A DNA stretch of 64,000 bases from an uncultured Flavihumibacter sp. (GCA_902168105.1 CABHOY010000065.1:118685-182684), one strand, 5' to 3'; shown: positions 44,127 to 53,190, counted from the first letter of the stretch. Numbers and translations are program-made. Notes: generated by a model from the letters alone, not told the origin.

Positions 44127-44156
44127 TTGGCAAGTTAATTGTCTGATGTACCTTTG
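44127..44156 (+). promoter_or_regulatory. Predicted grpE promoter
   Basis: TTG (44127-44129), a 19-base spacer and TACCTTTG (44149-44156) match the Bacteroidota consensus. The ATG at 44194 lies about 30 bases after the expected start of RNA. No CIRCE-type inverted repeat was seen. Confidence 0.65.
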
Positions 44157-44193
44157 CGGACAATATTACTTCATAAAAGAAAACGTACAAGAT

Positions 44194-44754
44194 ATGCAGA
44201 CAAACGGACAGGACACCGAAAACGGTGGTAAAGGCATGCCAGACATTAATGCTGATGAGAATCTGAGCGGCACCACACACCTCAACGATGCCTTGGCGGA
44301 TGAAAGCGAACTGGATAAAAAACAGCAGGAGCTGAACGAAATGAGGGATAAATACCTTCGTCTGGTTGCGGAATTTGACAATTTCAAGAAACGTACAGCC
44401 AAAGAACGTATTGAGCTGATGCAGACTGCCAACAAGGAAGTGATCATTTCCCTGCTGGATGTGCTGGATGATAGTGAGCGTGCAGCTAAACAAATAGAAA
44501 ATGCCTCCGACATCAATGCCGTAAAAGATGGCGTTTCGCTGGTTTTCAATAAGTTAAAGTCGACCCTGCAAGCCAAAGGCCTTAAACCTATGGAAAGTTT
44601 GCACACCGAATTTAATCCTGATCTACACGATGCGATCACTGAAATTCCTGCACCTTCTGAAGAACTGAAAGGAAAGGTAATTGACGATATGCAGAAAGGC
44701 TACTACCTGAATGACAAATTGATACGTCATGCCAAGGTGATAGTAGGAAAATAA
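44194..44754 (+). CDS. grpE: Nucleotide exchange factor GrpE
   Basis: A 186-residue DnaK cofactor. The ATG at 44194 was chosen because an in-frame ATG 93 bases upstream lies before the promoter. An acidic N-terminus is followed by a coiled coil (ELDKKQQELNEMRDKYLRLVAEFDNFKKRTAKER, partly quoted) and the beta-domain with HTEFNPDLHDAITEIP and the closing GYYLNDKLIRHAKVIVGK. It drives ADP release from DnaK. Its position directly before dnaJ is typical; dnaK is not in this window. Confidence 0.95.
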   Translation: MQTNGQDTENGGKGMPDINADENLSGTTHLNDALADESELDKKQQELNEMRDKYLRLVAEFDNFKKRTAKERIELMQTANKEVIISLLDVLDDSERAAKQIENASDINAVKDGVSLVFNKLKSTLQAKGLKPMESLHTEFNPDLHDAITEIPAPSEELKGKVIDDMQKGYYLNDKLIRHAKVIVGK

Positions 44755-44788
44755 GTGACGTTCTGACAGAAAAGCTTTCATTAACCAT

Positions 44789-44807
44789 GCCGGCAGAAAT
44801 TGCCGGC
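44789..44807 (+). promoter_or_regulatory. Small hairpin between grpE and dnaJ
   Basis: GCCGGCA pairs with TGCCGGC across a five-base loop, followed by only three T. It may act as a weak attenuator reducing dnaJ expression relative to grpE. Confidence 0.45.
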
Positions 44808-44820
44808 TTTAGTGTGATAT

Positions 44821-45984
44821 ATGTCTACCAAAAGAGATTACTACGAAATACTGGGTATAGCCAAGTCCGCCTCCCAGGATGAGATAAAAAAGGCCTACCG
44901 CAAAGTAGCTATGCAGTACCATCCTGACAGGAACCCCGACAATAAAGAAGCGGAGGAAAAATTCAAGGAGGCGGCAGAAGCCTATGAAGTATTAAGTGAT
45001 ACCGACAAACGGGCACAGTATGACCGTTTCGGGCACGCTGGCGTTGGAGGCCGTGGAGGTGGCTTCAATGGAGGCAACATGAACATGGACGATATCTTCT
45101 CCAACTTCGGAGACATCTTCGGGGAAGATATTTTCGGCAGCTTCTTTGGCGGCAACCGCGGTGGCAGTGGTGGCGGCAGACGTAGCAGAGGTACCCGTGG
45201 TTCCAACCTGCGCATCAAGATCCGTCTTACCTATGAAGAGATCGCTAAAGGCGCCAACAAAAAGATCAAGGTTAAAAAATATGTTCCCTGCAGCCACTGT
45301 AGCGGTCTGGGAGCGAAAGATAAAAATGCGTTCCAGACCTGTGGTACCTGCGGCGGTTCCGGCCAGGTTAGGAAAGTAACACAGACTTTCCTCGGTCAGA
45401 TGCAAACAGTAACCACCTGTCCTACCTGTCATGGCGAAGGACAGACCATCACCAGCAAATGCGGCCACTGTAAAGGTGAAGGACGCGTTTATGGCGAAGA
45501 AATGGTGAACATCGACATCCCGGCAGGCGTACAGGAAGGTATGCAACTGAGCCTCAGCGGAAAAGGTAACGCCGGCGAAAGAGGCGGCGCGCCCGGAGAT
45601 CTGCTCATACTCATTGAAGAAGAGCCACATCCTGAACTGCAACGCGATGGCCTGAATGTAGCCTTCGACCTCTACATCTCCTTCCCCGATGCCGTATTTG
45701 GCACTTCAGTGGAAGTACCGACCATCGACGGTAAAGCGAAAATTAAAATTCCAGCCGGTACCCAAAGCGGAAAGATCTTCCGCCTGAAAGGCAAAGGATT
45801 CCCTTCCGTTAACTCTTACGAAAAAGGAGATCAGCTCATACATGTGAATGTATGGACCCCTCAACAGGTAAGCAGTGAAGAAAAGGCATTCCTGGAAAAA
45901 TCACAGGCATCCGATAACTTTAAGCCTAATCCTGAAAAGTCTGAGAAAGGCTTCTTCGAGAAGGTAAGGGATATCTTCAGCTAA
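44821..45984 (+). CDS. dnaJ: Chaperone protein DnaJ
   Basis: A 387-residue type I J-protein with all domains: J-domain with HPD at residues 34-36, a Gly/Phe-rich linker (GGRGGGFNGGNMNMDD onward), a zinc domain with four CxxCxGxG repeats (CSHCSGLGAK, CGTCGGSGQV, CPTCHGEGQT, CGHCKGEGRV) and C-terminal client-binding domains (EPHPELQRDGLNVAFDLYI). It stimulates DnaK ATPase and delivers clients. It lies 66 bases after grpE, with a small hairpin between. Confidence 0.97.
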   Translation: MSTKRDYYEILGIAKSASQDEIKKAYRKVAMQYHPDRNPDNKEAEEKFKEAAEAYEVLSDTDKRAQYDRFGHAGVGGRGGGFNGGNMNMDDIFSNFGDIFGEDIFGSFFGGNRGGSGGGRRSRGTRGSNLRIKIRLTYEEIAKGANKKIKVKKYVPCSHCSGLGAKDKNAFQTCGTCGGSGQVRKVTQTFLGQMQTVTTCPTCHGEGQTITSKCGHCKGEGRVYGEEMVNIDIPAGVQEGMQLSLSGKGNAGERGGAPGDLLILIEEEPHPELQRDGLNVAFDLYISFPDAVFGTSVEVPTIDGKAKIKIPAGTQSGKIFRLKGKGFPSVNSYEKGDQLIHVNVWTPQQVSSEEKAFLEKSQASDNFKPNPEKSEKGFFEKVRDIFS

Positions 45985-46014
45985 ACGCAACACGTACAAT
46001 CATACTTCCTCTAT

Positions 46015-46047
46015 AAAAGGCTGTCCGCCATAAGTGGACAGCCTTTG
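46015..46047 (+). terminator. Terminator of the grpE-dnaJ operon
   Basis: AAAGGCTGTCC pairs with GGACAGCCTTT, followed by a T-rich tract. The arms resemble the terminator at 824-859. Confidence 0.83.
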
Positions 46048-46085
46048 TCTTTCTTACTTTTATATTTTTTACTTTTACAGGATAC

Positions 46086-47033
46086 ATGTTCGATCCGTCA
46101 AAACTTCAGATGCTGGAAAACCGGCTGGTAAAAGTGTTCAAACACCTGCGCAAAGCTGCCCGCCGGCAGAATATTACCTGTTACCGGGTATATGATGATG
46201 ATATTAATGAATTCCCCCTCAGTATAGAATTATATGAGGACCACATTTATGTGGCGGAATACCAGCGCCCGCATGGTATGGAAGAAGACGCGCATGAAGC
46301 CTGGCTGGACAGCAGCCTGGAAGTGATCTCCAAAGTACTGGAAGTACCGCTGGAGAAGATCTTCGTAAAACAACGCCAGCGTAAAGCCAGCAGGCAGGAA
46401 CAATATGAAAAACTATCTTTCGAAAGCCATGAAATGACCGTACAGGAAGCAGGACTGAACTTCAAAGTAAACCTGTCTGACTACCTGGATACCGGTCTTT
46501 TCCTCGACCACCGTATCACCCGGGGTATGGTCAGAGAGCTCTCTGCAGGTAAAAAAGTACTGAACCTCTTCTGTTATACCGGTTCTTTCTCTGTATATGC
46601 CGCCGCCGGCGGAGCTACCCAGGTAACATCCGTGGACCTTTCCAAGACCTACCTGGCATGGGCGGAAGAAAACATGCGCCTGAACAATTTTGACGTGACC
46701 AAACACGCCTTTGTTCATGCCGATGTACTGCAATACCTGGACACACTTCCGGAAGAGGAATTTGACCTCGTCGTACTCGATCCACCTACTTTCTCTAACA
46801 GTAAACGCATGAAGGAGTTCCTGGACATTCAGCGGGACCATGTGACTATCCTGAACAAAGTACTGAGAGCTACCAAACCGGGTGGTGTGATCTACTTCAG
46901 CAATAACTACCGACGTTTCGTACTCGAGAACGACAGTATACTGGCAACTGAGATCAAGGATATTACAGCTCAGACGATGCCGTTCGATTTTCAGCAGAAG
47001 CTGATCAGGAAGTGTTATAAAATAACACGGTAA
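46086..47033 (+). CDS. RlmK-type 23S rRNA (guanine-N7)-methyltransferase
   Basis: A 315-residue class I methyltransferase corresponding to the C-terminal RlmK half of E. coli RlmKL. It has KVLNLFCYTGSFSVYAAAGG for SAM binding and LDPPTFSNSKRM, a signature of the RlmK domain, followed by IQRDHVTILNKVLRATKPGG and IYFSNNYRRF. The expected product is m7G in 23S rRNA (position 2069 in E. coli). No RlmL-type N-terminal half is fused, so the two activities are separate proteins here. Confidence 0.9.
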   Translation: MFDPSKLQMLENRLVKVFKHLRKAARRQNITCYRVYDDDINEFPLSIELYEDHIYVAEYQRPHGMEEDAHEAWLDSSLEVISKVLEVPLEKIFVKQRQRKASRQEQYEKLSFESHEMTVQEAGLNFKVNLSDYLDTGLFLDHRITRGMVRELSAGKKVLNLFCYTGSFSVYAAAGGATQVTSVDLSKTYLAWAEENMRLNNFDVTKHAFVHADVLQYLDTLPEEEFDLVVLDPPTFSNSKRMKEFLDIQRDHVTILNKVLRATKPGGVIYFSNNYRRFVLENDSILATEIKDITAQTMPFDFQQKLIRKCYKITR

Positions 47034-47039
47034 GGCGGG

Positions 47040-48809
47040 TCAATCTTCAATTTTACCAGACTTTTTCAATCCTTTCAGCAGGACGATGAATTCCTTGCGG
47101 TAGCCGCCGGGATCATCTCCCAGCGATCGTTTTGCTATATCCATGACCATATTACAGGTTCCCTTGCCTTTATAGGCTGACTTTCTGAGCAACATGCCCA
47201 TCAGGGCCACTGCACTGGCAAAGCGGAAATCGCTCGAGGCTTCTCTGAAAAGGGTTAACTCTCCCGGTACCGTATAGCTGATGGTCTTCATCGTTGTATC
47301 AATGGCTTCCCGGTAGCTTAAATTGATGGTAGCCAGTGAACTATCGGCCGCAGCTATTCCATCCTGTGGAACGATCTCATACATGGCTACGGCACAATGC
47401 CCCGCACCAATGATGCCGCCGGATATCTTGTCGCCCGTTGAATCTTCTTCCTGGATCACTTTATTTTCGTAGCCTATCAACCGGTAAGATTTCACCGTAC
47501 GCGGGTTAAACACCACATCAGCCTGAATATCTTTTGCCACTGTAAATAAGGTACTGCCGAACTCGCGGGCAAAGATCTTATTAGCCTCTTCCAGGTTATC
47601 GATATAGGCAAAATTGCCATTCCCTTTACTGGACAAAGTCTCCAATTTGGAATCCTTATAATTTTTCATGCCGAACCCGAGACAGGTTAGTAGCACGCCC
47701 GTCTCCTTTTTTCCCAGGATCAGCTGTTCCATGTCATGATCACTGGTTTGCCCAACGTTGAAGTCGCCGTCGGTCGCCATAATGACCCGGTTATTCCCAT
47801 CTTTAATAAAATTCTCTTCTGCGATCTGGTACGCCAGTTTGATAGCCGCCTCCCCTGCCGTGGCCCCTCCCGCGCTGAGATAGTCAATTGCATTCAGGAT
47901 CTTCACCTTCTCATTACCAGGTGTATTGGGCAGGATAATACCGGGAGCGCCTGCATATGCCACAATAGCTACATGGTCATTGCTGCGCAGGTTGTTGACC
48001 AGTATCCGGAAAGCGGCCTGCAACAGGGGGAGCTTATTCGGCGTGGCCATAGAACCGGAAACGTCTATCAGGAAAACGAGATTACTGGGAGGAAGGCTAT
48101 CCACATTCACTGATTTACCACGGACCGCTATCTGTAATAAACGGTGTTCCTCTGCCCAGGGACAGGTAGCATACTTGCTGTAAATGACCAATGTCTGACC
48201 GGGAGGTGGCAGCGGATAATGGTAATGGAAGTAGTTCAGCATCTCCTCAATGCGTACCGCATTGACAGGGATCTTTTCTTTCAGCTTTACGAAACGCCGG
48301 ATATTGCTGTAAGCAGCCCTGTCCACATCTATAGCGAACAAGGAAGTGTTCTTGATGCCCGTTTCGACAAACTTGTTCTCGTATAATGTACCATAGGTCT
48401 CATCAAAGAAAGCCCTGGTACCCATACCGGAATTACTATAATTAGGATTAGAGCCGTTGGAAGAACGTTCCCGCGCGATAGCCTTCGCCCTTTTAGCTAC
48501 GTCCTCCTGTATCTCTTCACGGCTGTTCAACTGAACGAGCATACGGCTGTATGCTCCCGCAGACAAGCTTTTTGGGAAGTATCCGTTGTGCTGGAATAAT
48601 AATATCGCGTCCTGAGAGGGCACCGCAATGCGAAAAAGTCCGTACTGGTTCGTAATAACCTTCGCGGTATCGTGGTTTACTGTGACGATCACTCCGGGCA
48701 GGGGATTGTGAGAGATGCTATCTTCAACTGCCCCTGAAATCCATATCTTCTGAGCTCTCCCAGGTACAAGGATAATTAAGCTGACAAGCAGCATAAGGAG
48801 CCTTTGCAT
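47040..48809 (-). CDS. Exported von Willebrand factor type A protein with N-terminal regulatory-like domain
   Basis: A 589-residue protein. A signal peptide (residues 1-19) is followed by a carboxypeptidase-like regulatory domain (about 22-105: ISGAVEDSISHNPLPGVIVTV, then NQYGLFRI), a linker, a YfbK-type N-terminal segment (FVETGIKNTSLFAIDVDRAAYSNIRRF, partly quoted), a VWA domain with an intact MIDAS DVSGS in VFLIDVSGSMATPN, and a DUF3520-like C-terminus. The family's function is unknown; VWA domains bind ligands through a metal. The regulatory-like domain is the one also seen in SusC proteins. Confidence 0.9.
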   Translation of the reverse strand: MQRLLMLLVSLIILVPGRAQKIWISGAVEDSISHNPLPGVIVTVNHDTAKVITNQYGLFRIAVPSQDAILLFQHNGYFPKSLSAGAYSRMLVQLNSREEIQEDVAKRAKAIARERSSNGSNPNYSNSGMGTRAFFDETYGTLYENKFVETGIKNTSLFAIDVDRAAYSNIRRFVKLKEKIPVNAVRIEEMLNYFHYHYPLPPPGQTLVIYSKYATCPWAEEHRLLQIAVRGKSVNVDSLPPSNLVFLIDVSGSMATPNKLPLLQAAFRILVNNLRSNDHVAIVAYAGAPGIILPNTPGNEKVKILNAIDYLSAGGATAGEAAIKLAYQIAEENFIKDGNNRVIMATDGDFNVGQTSDHDMEQLILGKKETGVLLTCLGFGMKNYKDSKLETLSSKGNGNFAYIDNLEEANKIFAREFGSTLFTVAKDIQADVVFNPRTVKSYRLIGYENKVIQEEDSTGDKISGGIIGAGHCAVAMYEIVPQDGIAAADSSLATINLSYREAIDTTMKTISYTVPGELTLFREASSDFRFASAVALMGMLLRKSAYKGKGTCNMVMDIAKRSLGDDPGGYRKEFIVLLKGLKKSGKIED

Positions 48810-49047
48810 CAGTTTTGCATCAGTTATACATAAATATAATAAAATTGGCAGGAGATTAGGTTATGATCGCGAGGATTTATCGAATACAATATTGGATGGG
48901 GATGTGATTGGCGGCGGGTGTTTGATATAATTTCGGATGGCGGCCGATACAAATTTTCCAGGGGTACGTTTACGACGTTCGGGGTTTCAATATTCCCGAC
49001 GTTTCCCCGGGGTTGTCACCCCGGGGATCGTTCGGACATCAAATCGT
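48810..49047. other. 238-base intergenic region with GC-rich hairpins
   Basis: It lies downstream of hpt and upstream of the VWA gene, both on the minus strand. It holds a bulged hairpin at 48976-49001 (CGTTCGGG with CCCGACG) and two CCCCGGGG copies (49005-49012 and 49019-49026) six bases apart, which form an 8-bp stem. One or both may end hpt transcription, though no T run follows. Confidence 0.55.
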
Positions 49048-49584
49048 TTATTCACACAGTTTATAAATTTCAGGCAGGTTCCTGCCAAGACCATCATAAT
49101 CGAGGCCATAACCCAACAGAAATTTATTAGGTACGGAAAAGCCCAGATAATCGATCTTAATGGGATGTTGTAGTGCCTCCGGTTTGGTGAGCAAAGAAGC
49201 GATCATCAGTTTTTTAGGCTGCTGATGTTCCAGTTGCGGCAGGAACTGGCTCAGTGTCTTACCAGTATCCACAATGTCTTCCAGGATCACAACAGTACGC
49301 CCGTAAAGATCTTCGTCGAGGCCAATGGCCTGCACTACATTACCGGTAGATTTCATCCCTTTGTAGGAAGCCAGTTTGATGAAAGATATTTCCGCCTCAA
49401 TGGTGAGGTACTTAAAAACATCTGCAGCAAACATAAAGGAACCATTCAGAATAGCGATGAACAAAGGCTTTTCACCTTTCAGATCATTGCTGATCGATGT
49501 AGCCAGCTCCTGTATGCGCTGTTGTATTTTCTCAGCACTGATATATGGCTCAAATTGTTTGTCATGTACCTGGATAACAGACAT
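49048..49584 (-). CDS. hpt: Hypoxanthine phosphoribosyltransferase
   Basis: Purine salvage enzyme making IMP or GMP from hypoxanthine or guanine and PRPP. The 178-residue protein has the PRPP-binding motif VVILEDIVDTGKTL, an upstream SFIKLASYKGMKSTG loop, and ends in the family strand DYLGFSVPNKFLLGYGLDYDGLGRNLP (partly quoted: PNKFLLGYGLDYDG). It begins 19 bases after the LysM glucosaminidase gene, and may share its transcript. Confidence 0.95.
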   Translation of the reverse strand: MSVIQVHDKQFEPYISAEKIQQRIQELATSISNDLKGEKPLFIAILNGSFMFAADVFKYLTIEAEISFIKLASYKGMKSTGNVVQAIGLDEDLYGRTVVILEDIVDTGKTLSQFLPQLEHQQPKKLMIASLLTKPEALQHPIKIDYLGFSVPNKFLLGYGLDYDGLGRNLPEIYKLCE

Positions 49585-49603
49585 ATGATTCCGATTTATG
49601 TGA

Positions 49604-51337
49604 TTAGATTTTACCGACCAAAAGCCGTTGTCCTATTTTGATATCAAAATTTTCCAGATGGTTCCATTGCTGTAACTGCTCTACTGTTACGTTATAACGT
49701 TTGGCAATACCATACAATGTTTCTTTAGTCTGTACTTCATGATACAATGAATTACCATCTCGGATAGGGCCGCCTTTGTCCGCGGGTGCTGCTGCCGGTT
49801 GAGATGGCGTAGATACAGGCTGTGCCGGAGATGTTGTTACCGGCGCCGCAGGTTGCTCGGATGCAGGCGTTGAAGGCGCTGGTGCAGCTGGTGTTCCAGA
49901 TGGCTGCGTTGTAGCAGATCTGGATGAATATGCAGGTTGTGCAGACGCAGGTGTAGATTGTACAGATGGTGCAGGTTGCGTAGCTGAAGGTTCAGTTTCA
50001 GCTGGTCTTGAGGAATACGATGGTTGCGAACCTGATGGCTGTGCAGCAGATGGTTTGGAGGAAGATGCAGGCTGGTTAGCCGCAGGCTTTGACGAAGCAG
50101 GAGTACCCTGTACGGCTCCACCACCAGTGGTCTTTACGTCTCCGATCTTTTTCAGATCATCTACCATACCTGCAGGCAGATTGCTCTGAGGTGCAGCGGC
50201 AGGTTGTTGTTGCTGTTGTGCAGCGTTCTGCTGTGCTATTTCCTGTTGTCTTTCTATTTCTGTTTTTACGTCTTCCACGATCTGTCCTGGGTTCAGGTCT
50301 CCTTCGGTAGGATCTTCTGCAGGCGGGTATTTTGCAAGGCGTGGCGTTTTATTGGCATAACCTGCCAATGCCAGCCGCTCTCCTACTTCCGGCTCCTGGC
50401 CTTCCTTCATTTTATTACGGCGGCGCAGCCAGCGAAGCTGAATACCTTCCGCCTGGGCGATGTCGAACATCGTCTCGCCAGCGACTACAGTATGGTAATC
50501 GTTCTTGCCTGATTTGGATTTCTTCTGCAGGAAGATGAATGTTTCCTTTGGCAGCGGATTATCATTTTCCAGGTCATTGTAATGGACCAGGTTACGCAGT
50601 TTTATATCACGCTGGTCAGCTATCTGTATCAGCGATGTACCGGCAGGCACCAGGATCACCTTGCGGTCATTGATCTGGAATACACTGCCTTTAGGGGCAT
50701 TCGCCTTTGTAATACCTGTTGATTTTCCAGGAGCAGCTGTTGGTGCTTTGGATGGTTTTGAAACGACTATTTCATCGCCGGTCTTCGCATTGCCCGTTCC
50801 TGTTTTCGTTACACCTTCTCCTTCCAGTGTATACTGTTGCAGGTTGTAATCTTCAATGAGTTTGATTAGCTGTTGCGGATAGGTATTGCTGGTAGCATAC
50901 CCTGCCTGCTTCAGGCCATAGGCCCACGATTTATAGTCTTCTTCCTGGAATTGGAAGAGGAAAGCATAACGGGGATTATTCCGCAGAAAGTCCGAGTGGT
51001 CCTTGTAGGAATCAGCAGCTGAAGGATATTTACGGAAGCACTCCTGGCGGGCGTCGTCGTCATACCTTACACTTTCGCCTGTCCAGTTGTTCTTACATTT
51101 TATGCCGAAGTGATTGTTAGAGTTTTGTACAAGCCAGCTGCCGCCCGACTGTGTTTCCAGGATGCCCTGCGCCAGCTTGATAGAAGCAGGCACTCCACTG
51201 CGCTGCATTTCAGCTACGGCGATGTCCTTATACTTTGCGATATACTGTTGTGTAACCGGAATTTGCGTTTGCGCTTTCAGCAATGGCATGCAGCCAAACA
51301 AAAAGCTACACACTAAAACGGATCTCCTTAGTTGCAT
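49604..51337 (-). CDS. Exported glucosaminidase with LysM repeats
   Basis: A 577-residue cell-wall enzyme. A signal peptide (residues 1-22, ending LLKAQ) precedes a GH73-type glucosaminidase domain (about 28-170) with catalytic-type Glu61 in QGILETQSGGSW and NNHFGIKCKNNW. LysM-like domains follow at about 220-280 (degenerate), 285-330 (YHTVVAGETMFDIAQAEGI) and at the C-terminus (LYHEVQTKETLYGIAKRYNV). A long Pro/Ala/Ser/Gln/Thr-rich linker of imperfect repeats occupies about 380-520. It likely cleaves peptidoglycan in the periplasm during growth or division. Upstream neighbour is the O-methyltransferase, 36 bases away. Confidence 0.92.
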   Translation of the reverse strand: MQLRRSVLVCSFLFGCMPLLKAQTQIPVTQQYIAKYKDIAVAEMQRSGVPASIKLAQGILETQSGGSWLVQNSNNHFGIKCKNNWTGESVRYDDDARQECFRKYPSAADSYKDHSDFLRNNPRYAFLFQFQEEDYKSWAYGLKQAGYATSNTYPQQLIKLIEDYNLQQYTLEGEGVTKTGTGNAKTGDEIVVSKPSKAPTAAPGKSTGITKANAPKGSVFQINDRKVILVPAGTSLIQIADQRDIKLRNLVHYNDLENDNPLPKETFIFLQKKSKSGKNDYHTVVAGETMFDIAQAEGIQLRWLRRRNKMKEGQEPEVGERLALAGYANKTPRLAKYPPAEDPTEGDLNPGQIVEDVKTEIERQQEIAQQNAAQQQQQPAAAPQSNLPAGMVDDLKKIGDVKTTGGGAVQGTPASSKPAANQPASSSKPSAAQPSGSQPSYSSRPAETEPSATQPAPSVQSTPASAQPAYSSRSATTQPSGTPAAPAPSTPASEQPAAPVTTSPAQPVSTPSQPAAAPADKGGPIRDGNSLYHEVQTKETLYGIAKRYNVTVEQLQQWNHLENFDIKIGQRLLVGKI

Positions 51338-51373
51338 GTATTGAATTTAATGGGTGTGGTTTGCGTAAGCGGA

Positions 51374-52018
51374 TCAGCTGATCTTCCTGATGATCAATAA
51401 GCCATCCCTGAGTGTGAGCAATAACTGTTCCGCTCTGCCGTCAGCCGCTACTTTTTCGCAGAAACTGATCATGGCTTTTGCATTGTTGCTTTGTTTTGAT
51501 GGTTCAAGTAGTGTCTCTCCGTGAAAGAGCACATTATCCGCCAGTATAAATCCTCCCGGACGTATCTTATCCCAGACCAGGTCGTAGTATTGTTCATAGC
51601 CGGCTTTATCTGCATCTATAAATACCAGGTCAAACATGTCATCCAGCTGCGCTATTACATTTGCGGCCTTGCCGATATGCATCTTTATTTTTCCGGATAA
51701 TCCGGCTTCTGCAAAATAACGCTGGCACATTTCCTCCCTTTCCTCGTTAACGTCGATAGTATGTAGTATACCTCCCTCCTTTAATCCCTGTGCCAGGCAG
51801 ATAGCTGAATAACCAGTATAAGTCCCGAGTTCCAGTACTTTCGCCGGTTGGAGCATGTGGCTCACCAGGTTCAGGAACTGTCCCTGCAGATGGCCGCTTA
51901 ACATATGCGGCTGATCTACTTTCAGATATGTTTCACGGTGTAAGCGTTTCAACACGTCTGTTTCAGGACTTGTATACTTTTCTGCAAACGCTTCTACAGC
52001 AGCAGGAATTATATCCAT
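51374..52018 (-). CDS. Class I SAM-dependent O-methyltransferase
   Basis: The ATG at 52018 (MDIIPAAVEAF) gives 214 residues; an ATG six codons upstream is ruled out by the TATTTTTG promoter element at 52041-52034. The fold is of the caffeoyl-CoA/catechol O-methyltransferase family: VLELGTYTGYSAICLAQGL (SAM), IDVNEEREEM, FDLVFIDADKAGYEQYYDLV (metal and catalytic region) and ILADNVLFHGETL. The substrate is unknown. It heads a probable run with the LysM glucosaminidase and hpt genes. Confidence 0.92.
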   Translation of the reverse strand: MDIIPAAVEAFAEKYTSPETDVLKRLHRETYLKVDQPHMLSGHLQGQFLNLVSHMLQPAKVLELGTYTGYSAICLAQGLKEGGILHTIDVNEEREEMCQRYFAEAGLSGKIKMHIGKAANVIAQLDDMFDLVFIDADKAGYEQYYDLVWDKIRPGGFILADNVLFHGETLLEPSKQSNNAKAMISFCEKVAADGRAEQLLLTLRDGLLIIRKIS

Positions 52019-52033
52019 GTTGTATAATTTTTG

Positions 52034-52041
52034 CAAAAATA
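52034..52041 (-). promoter_or_regulatory. Predicted -7 element of the O-methyltransferase gene
   Basis: Minus-strand TATTTTTG matches TAnnTTTG; the expected leader to the ATG at 52018 is about nine bases. Confidence 0.5.
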
Positions 52042-52054
52042 TGCCAATAAATCC

Positions 52055-52753
52055 TTAGAAGTTGGGACGCAGCTTGTTTGTTGTGTAGAAGACCCTGAAA
52101 TATTCCACCACTTCATCGGCAGTATCGAACAGCTTCAACAAGCCCAGATCCTCCGGAGAAATATTACTTTCTTTCTCCATCATGGTGCTGCGGATCCAGT
52201 CCAACAGCCCGCTCCAGTATTCCTTCCCTACCAGCACCATTGGCGTTTCCGTCATTTTCTTGGTTTGAATAAGGGTGGCTACTTCGAAAAATTCGTCCAT
52301 CGTACCAAAGCCTCCGGGCATCATGACAAAGCCCTGGGAATATTTCGTGAACATCACTTTACGTACAAAGAAGTAGTCAAAGTGCATATTTTTATCGTGG
52401 TCAATATACTGATTAGGGTTCTGTTCATGCGGCAGTGAGATGTTCACTCCCACGGACTTCCCTTTTACTTCCTGCGCGCCTCTGTTGGCCGCTTCCATTA
52501 CACCCGGACCACCACCTGTGATAATGCCGAAACCTTCATCTGCCAGGCGTTTGGCGATATCATGCGCTAATTCATAATACTTACTTCCGGGTTTTGTACG
52601 TGCAGAACCGAATATAGATATGCAGGGGCCCATTTTTGCGAGAGATTCAAACCCATCCACAAACTCGGCCATGATCTTAAATATCTGCCAGCTGGAATGA
52701 GCTTTTGTTTCTGTCCAGTCCCTCTCCTTCAAGTGCATTAAACGATCGTTCAT
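52055..52753 (-). CDS. LOG-family (lonely guy) Rossmann-fold protein
   Basis: A 232-residue protein with the LOG signature PGGFGTMDEFFE (PGGxGTxxE) and a preceding GIITGGGPGVMEAANRGA nucleotide-binding loop. Family members include cytokinin-activating phosphoribohydrolases that cleave nucleoside monophosphates; in bacteria they are often annotated TIGR00730. The N-terminal 45 residues resemble the longer members. Real substrate here is unknown. Single gene with a 655-base region upstream. Confidence 0.93.
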   Translation of the reverse strand: MNDRLMHLKERDWTETKAHSSWQIFKIMAEFVDGFESLAKMGPCISIFGSARTKPGSKYYELAHDIAKRLADEGFGIITGGGPGVMEAANRGAQEVKGKSVGVNISLPHEQNPNQYIDHDKNMHFDYFFVRKVMFTKYSQGFVMMPGGFGTMDEFFEVATLIQTKKMTETPMVLVGKEYWSGLLDWIRSTMMEKESNISPEDLGLLKLFDTADEVVEYFRVFYTTNKLRPNF

Positions 52754-53159
52754 CTGAGAGTTATTTGTTCAATTATTGGCTAAAATACTGAAAACTGCCG
52801 TGAATACGACAGCATTATAACCGGGCGGGATATTTATGGCACGGATCAGTCTCCCATCCCGCGGATTGAATGTAGGCGGATGCGGCAACTGCGGAAACAT
52901 TGCTTAAGTTGATGAGGGAAATGGTTATTTAAAAGAAGCAGGTAACTTGAAAGAAACCCGCTTAACATTTAACACGTTATGAACATGTAGTTGCCGTTGT
53001 TTGACATACCACATAATTTTTATCCATAGCTGGCCATAACGTATAACGTTCAATGCTTTGTTTCTTTCCAGGTTAGTAGTAATGTAAGAATTGCAGCCTG
53101 CAATAGCAGGAGTGTAAACAGTACAGTGTTTTCATATAACGTGGTTTAGTTTCTCTCTT

Positions 53160-53190
53160 ATTGACCTTAATTGGAGGAGGGTCAATTTTT
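53160..53190 (+). terminator. Orphan plus-strand terminator-like hairpin
   Basis: ATTGACC (53160-53166) pairs with GGTCAAT (53180-53186), which runs straight into five T. No plus-strand gene precedes it, so it may end a small RNA. Confidence 0.5.

Larger units (their letters stand above)
43856..44193. other. 338-base intergenic region upstream of grpE
   Basis: It separates divergent RlmI-like and grpE genes. It holds a 128-bp palindromic element (43941-44068) and the grpE promoter. Nothing else gene-like was found. Confidence 0.6.

Noticed and set aside
49837..50124. Reading frames opposite and in other frames of the LysM protein linker
   Set aside because: They arise from the low-complexity Pro/Ala/Ser/Gln coding repeats.
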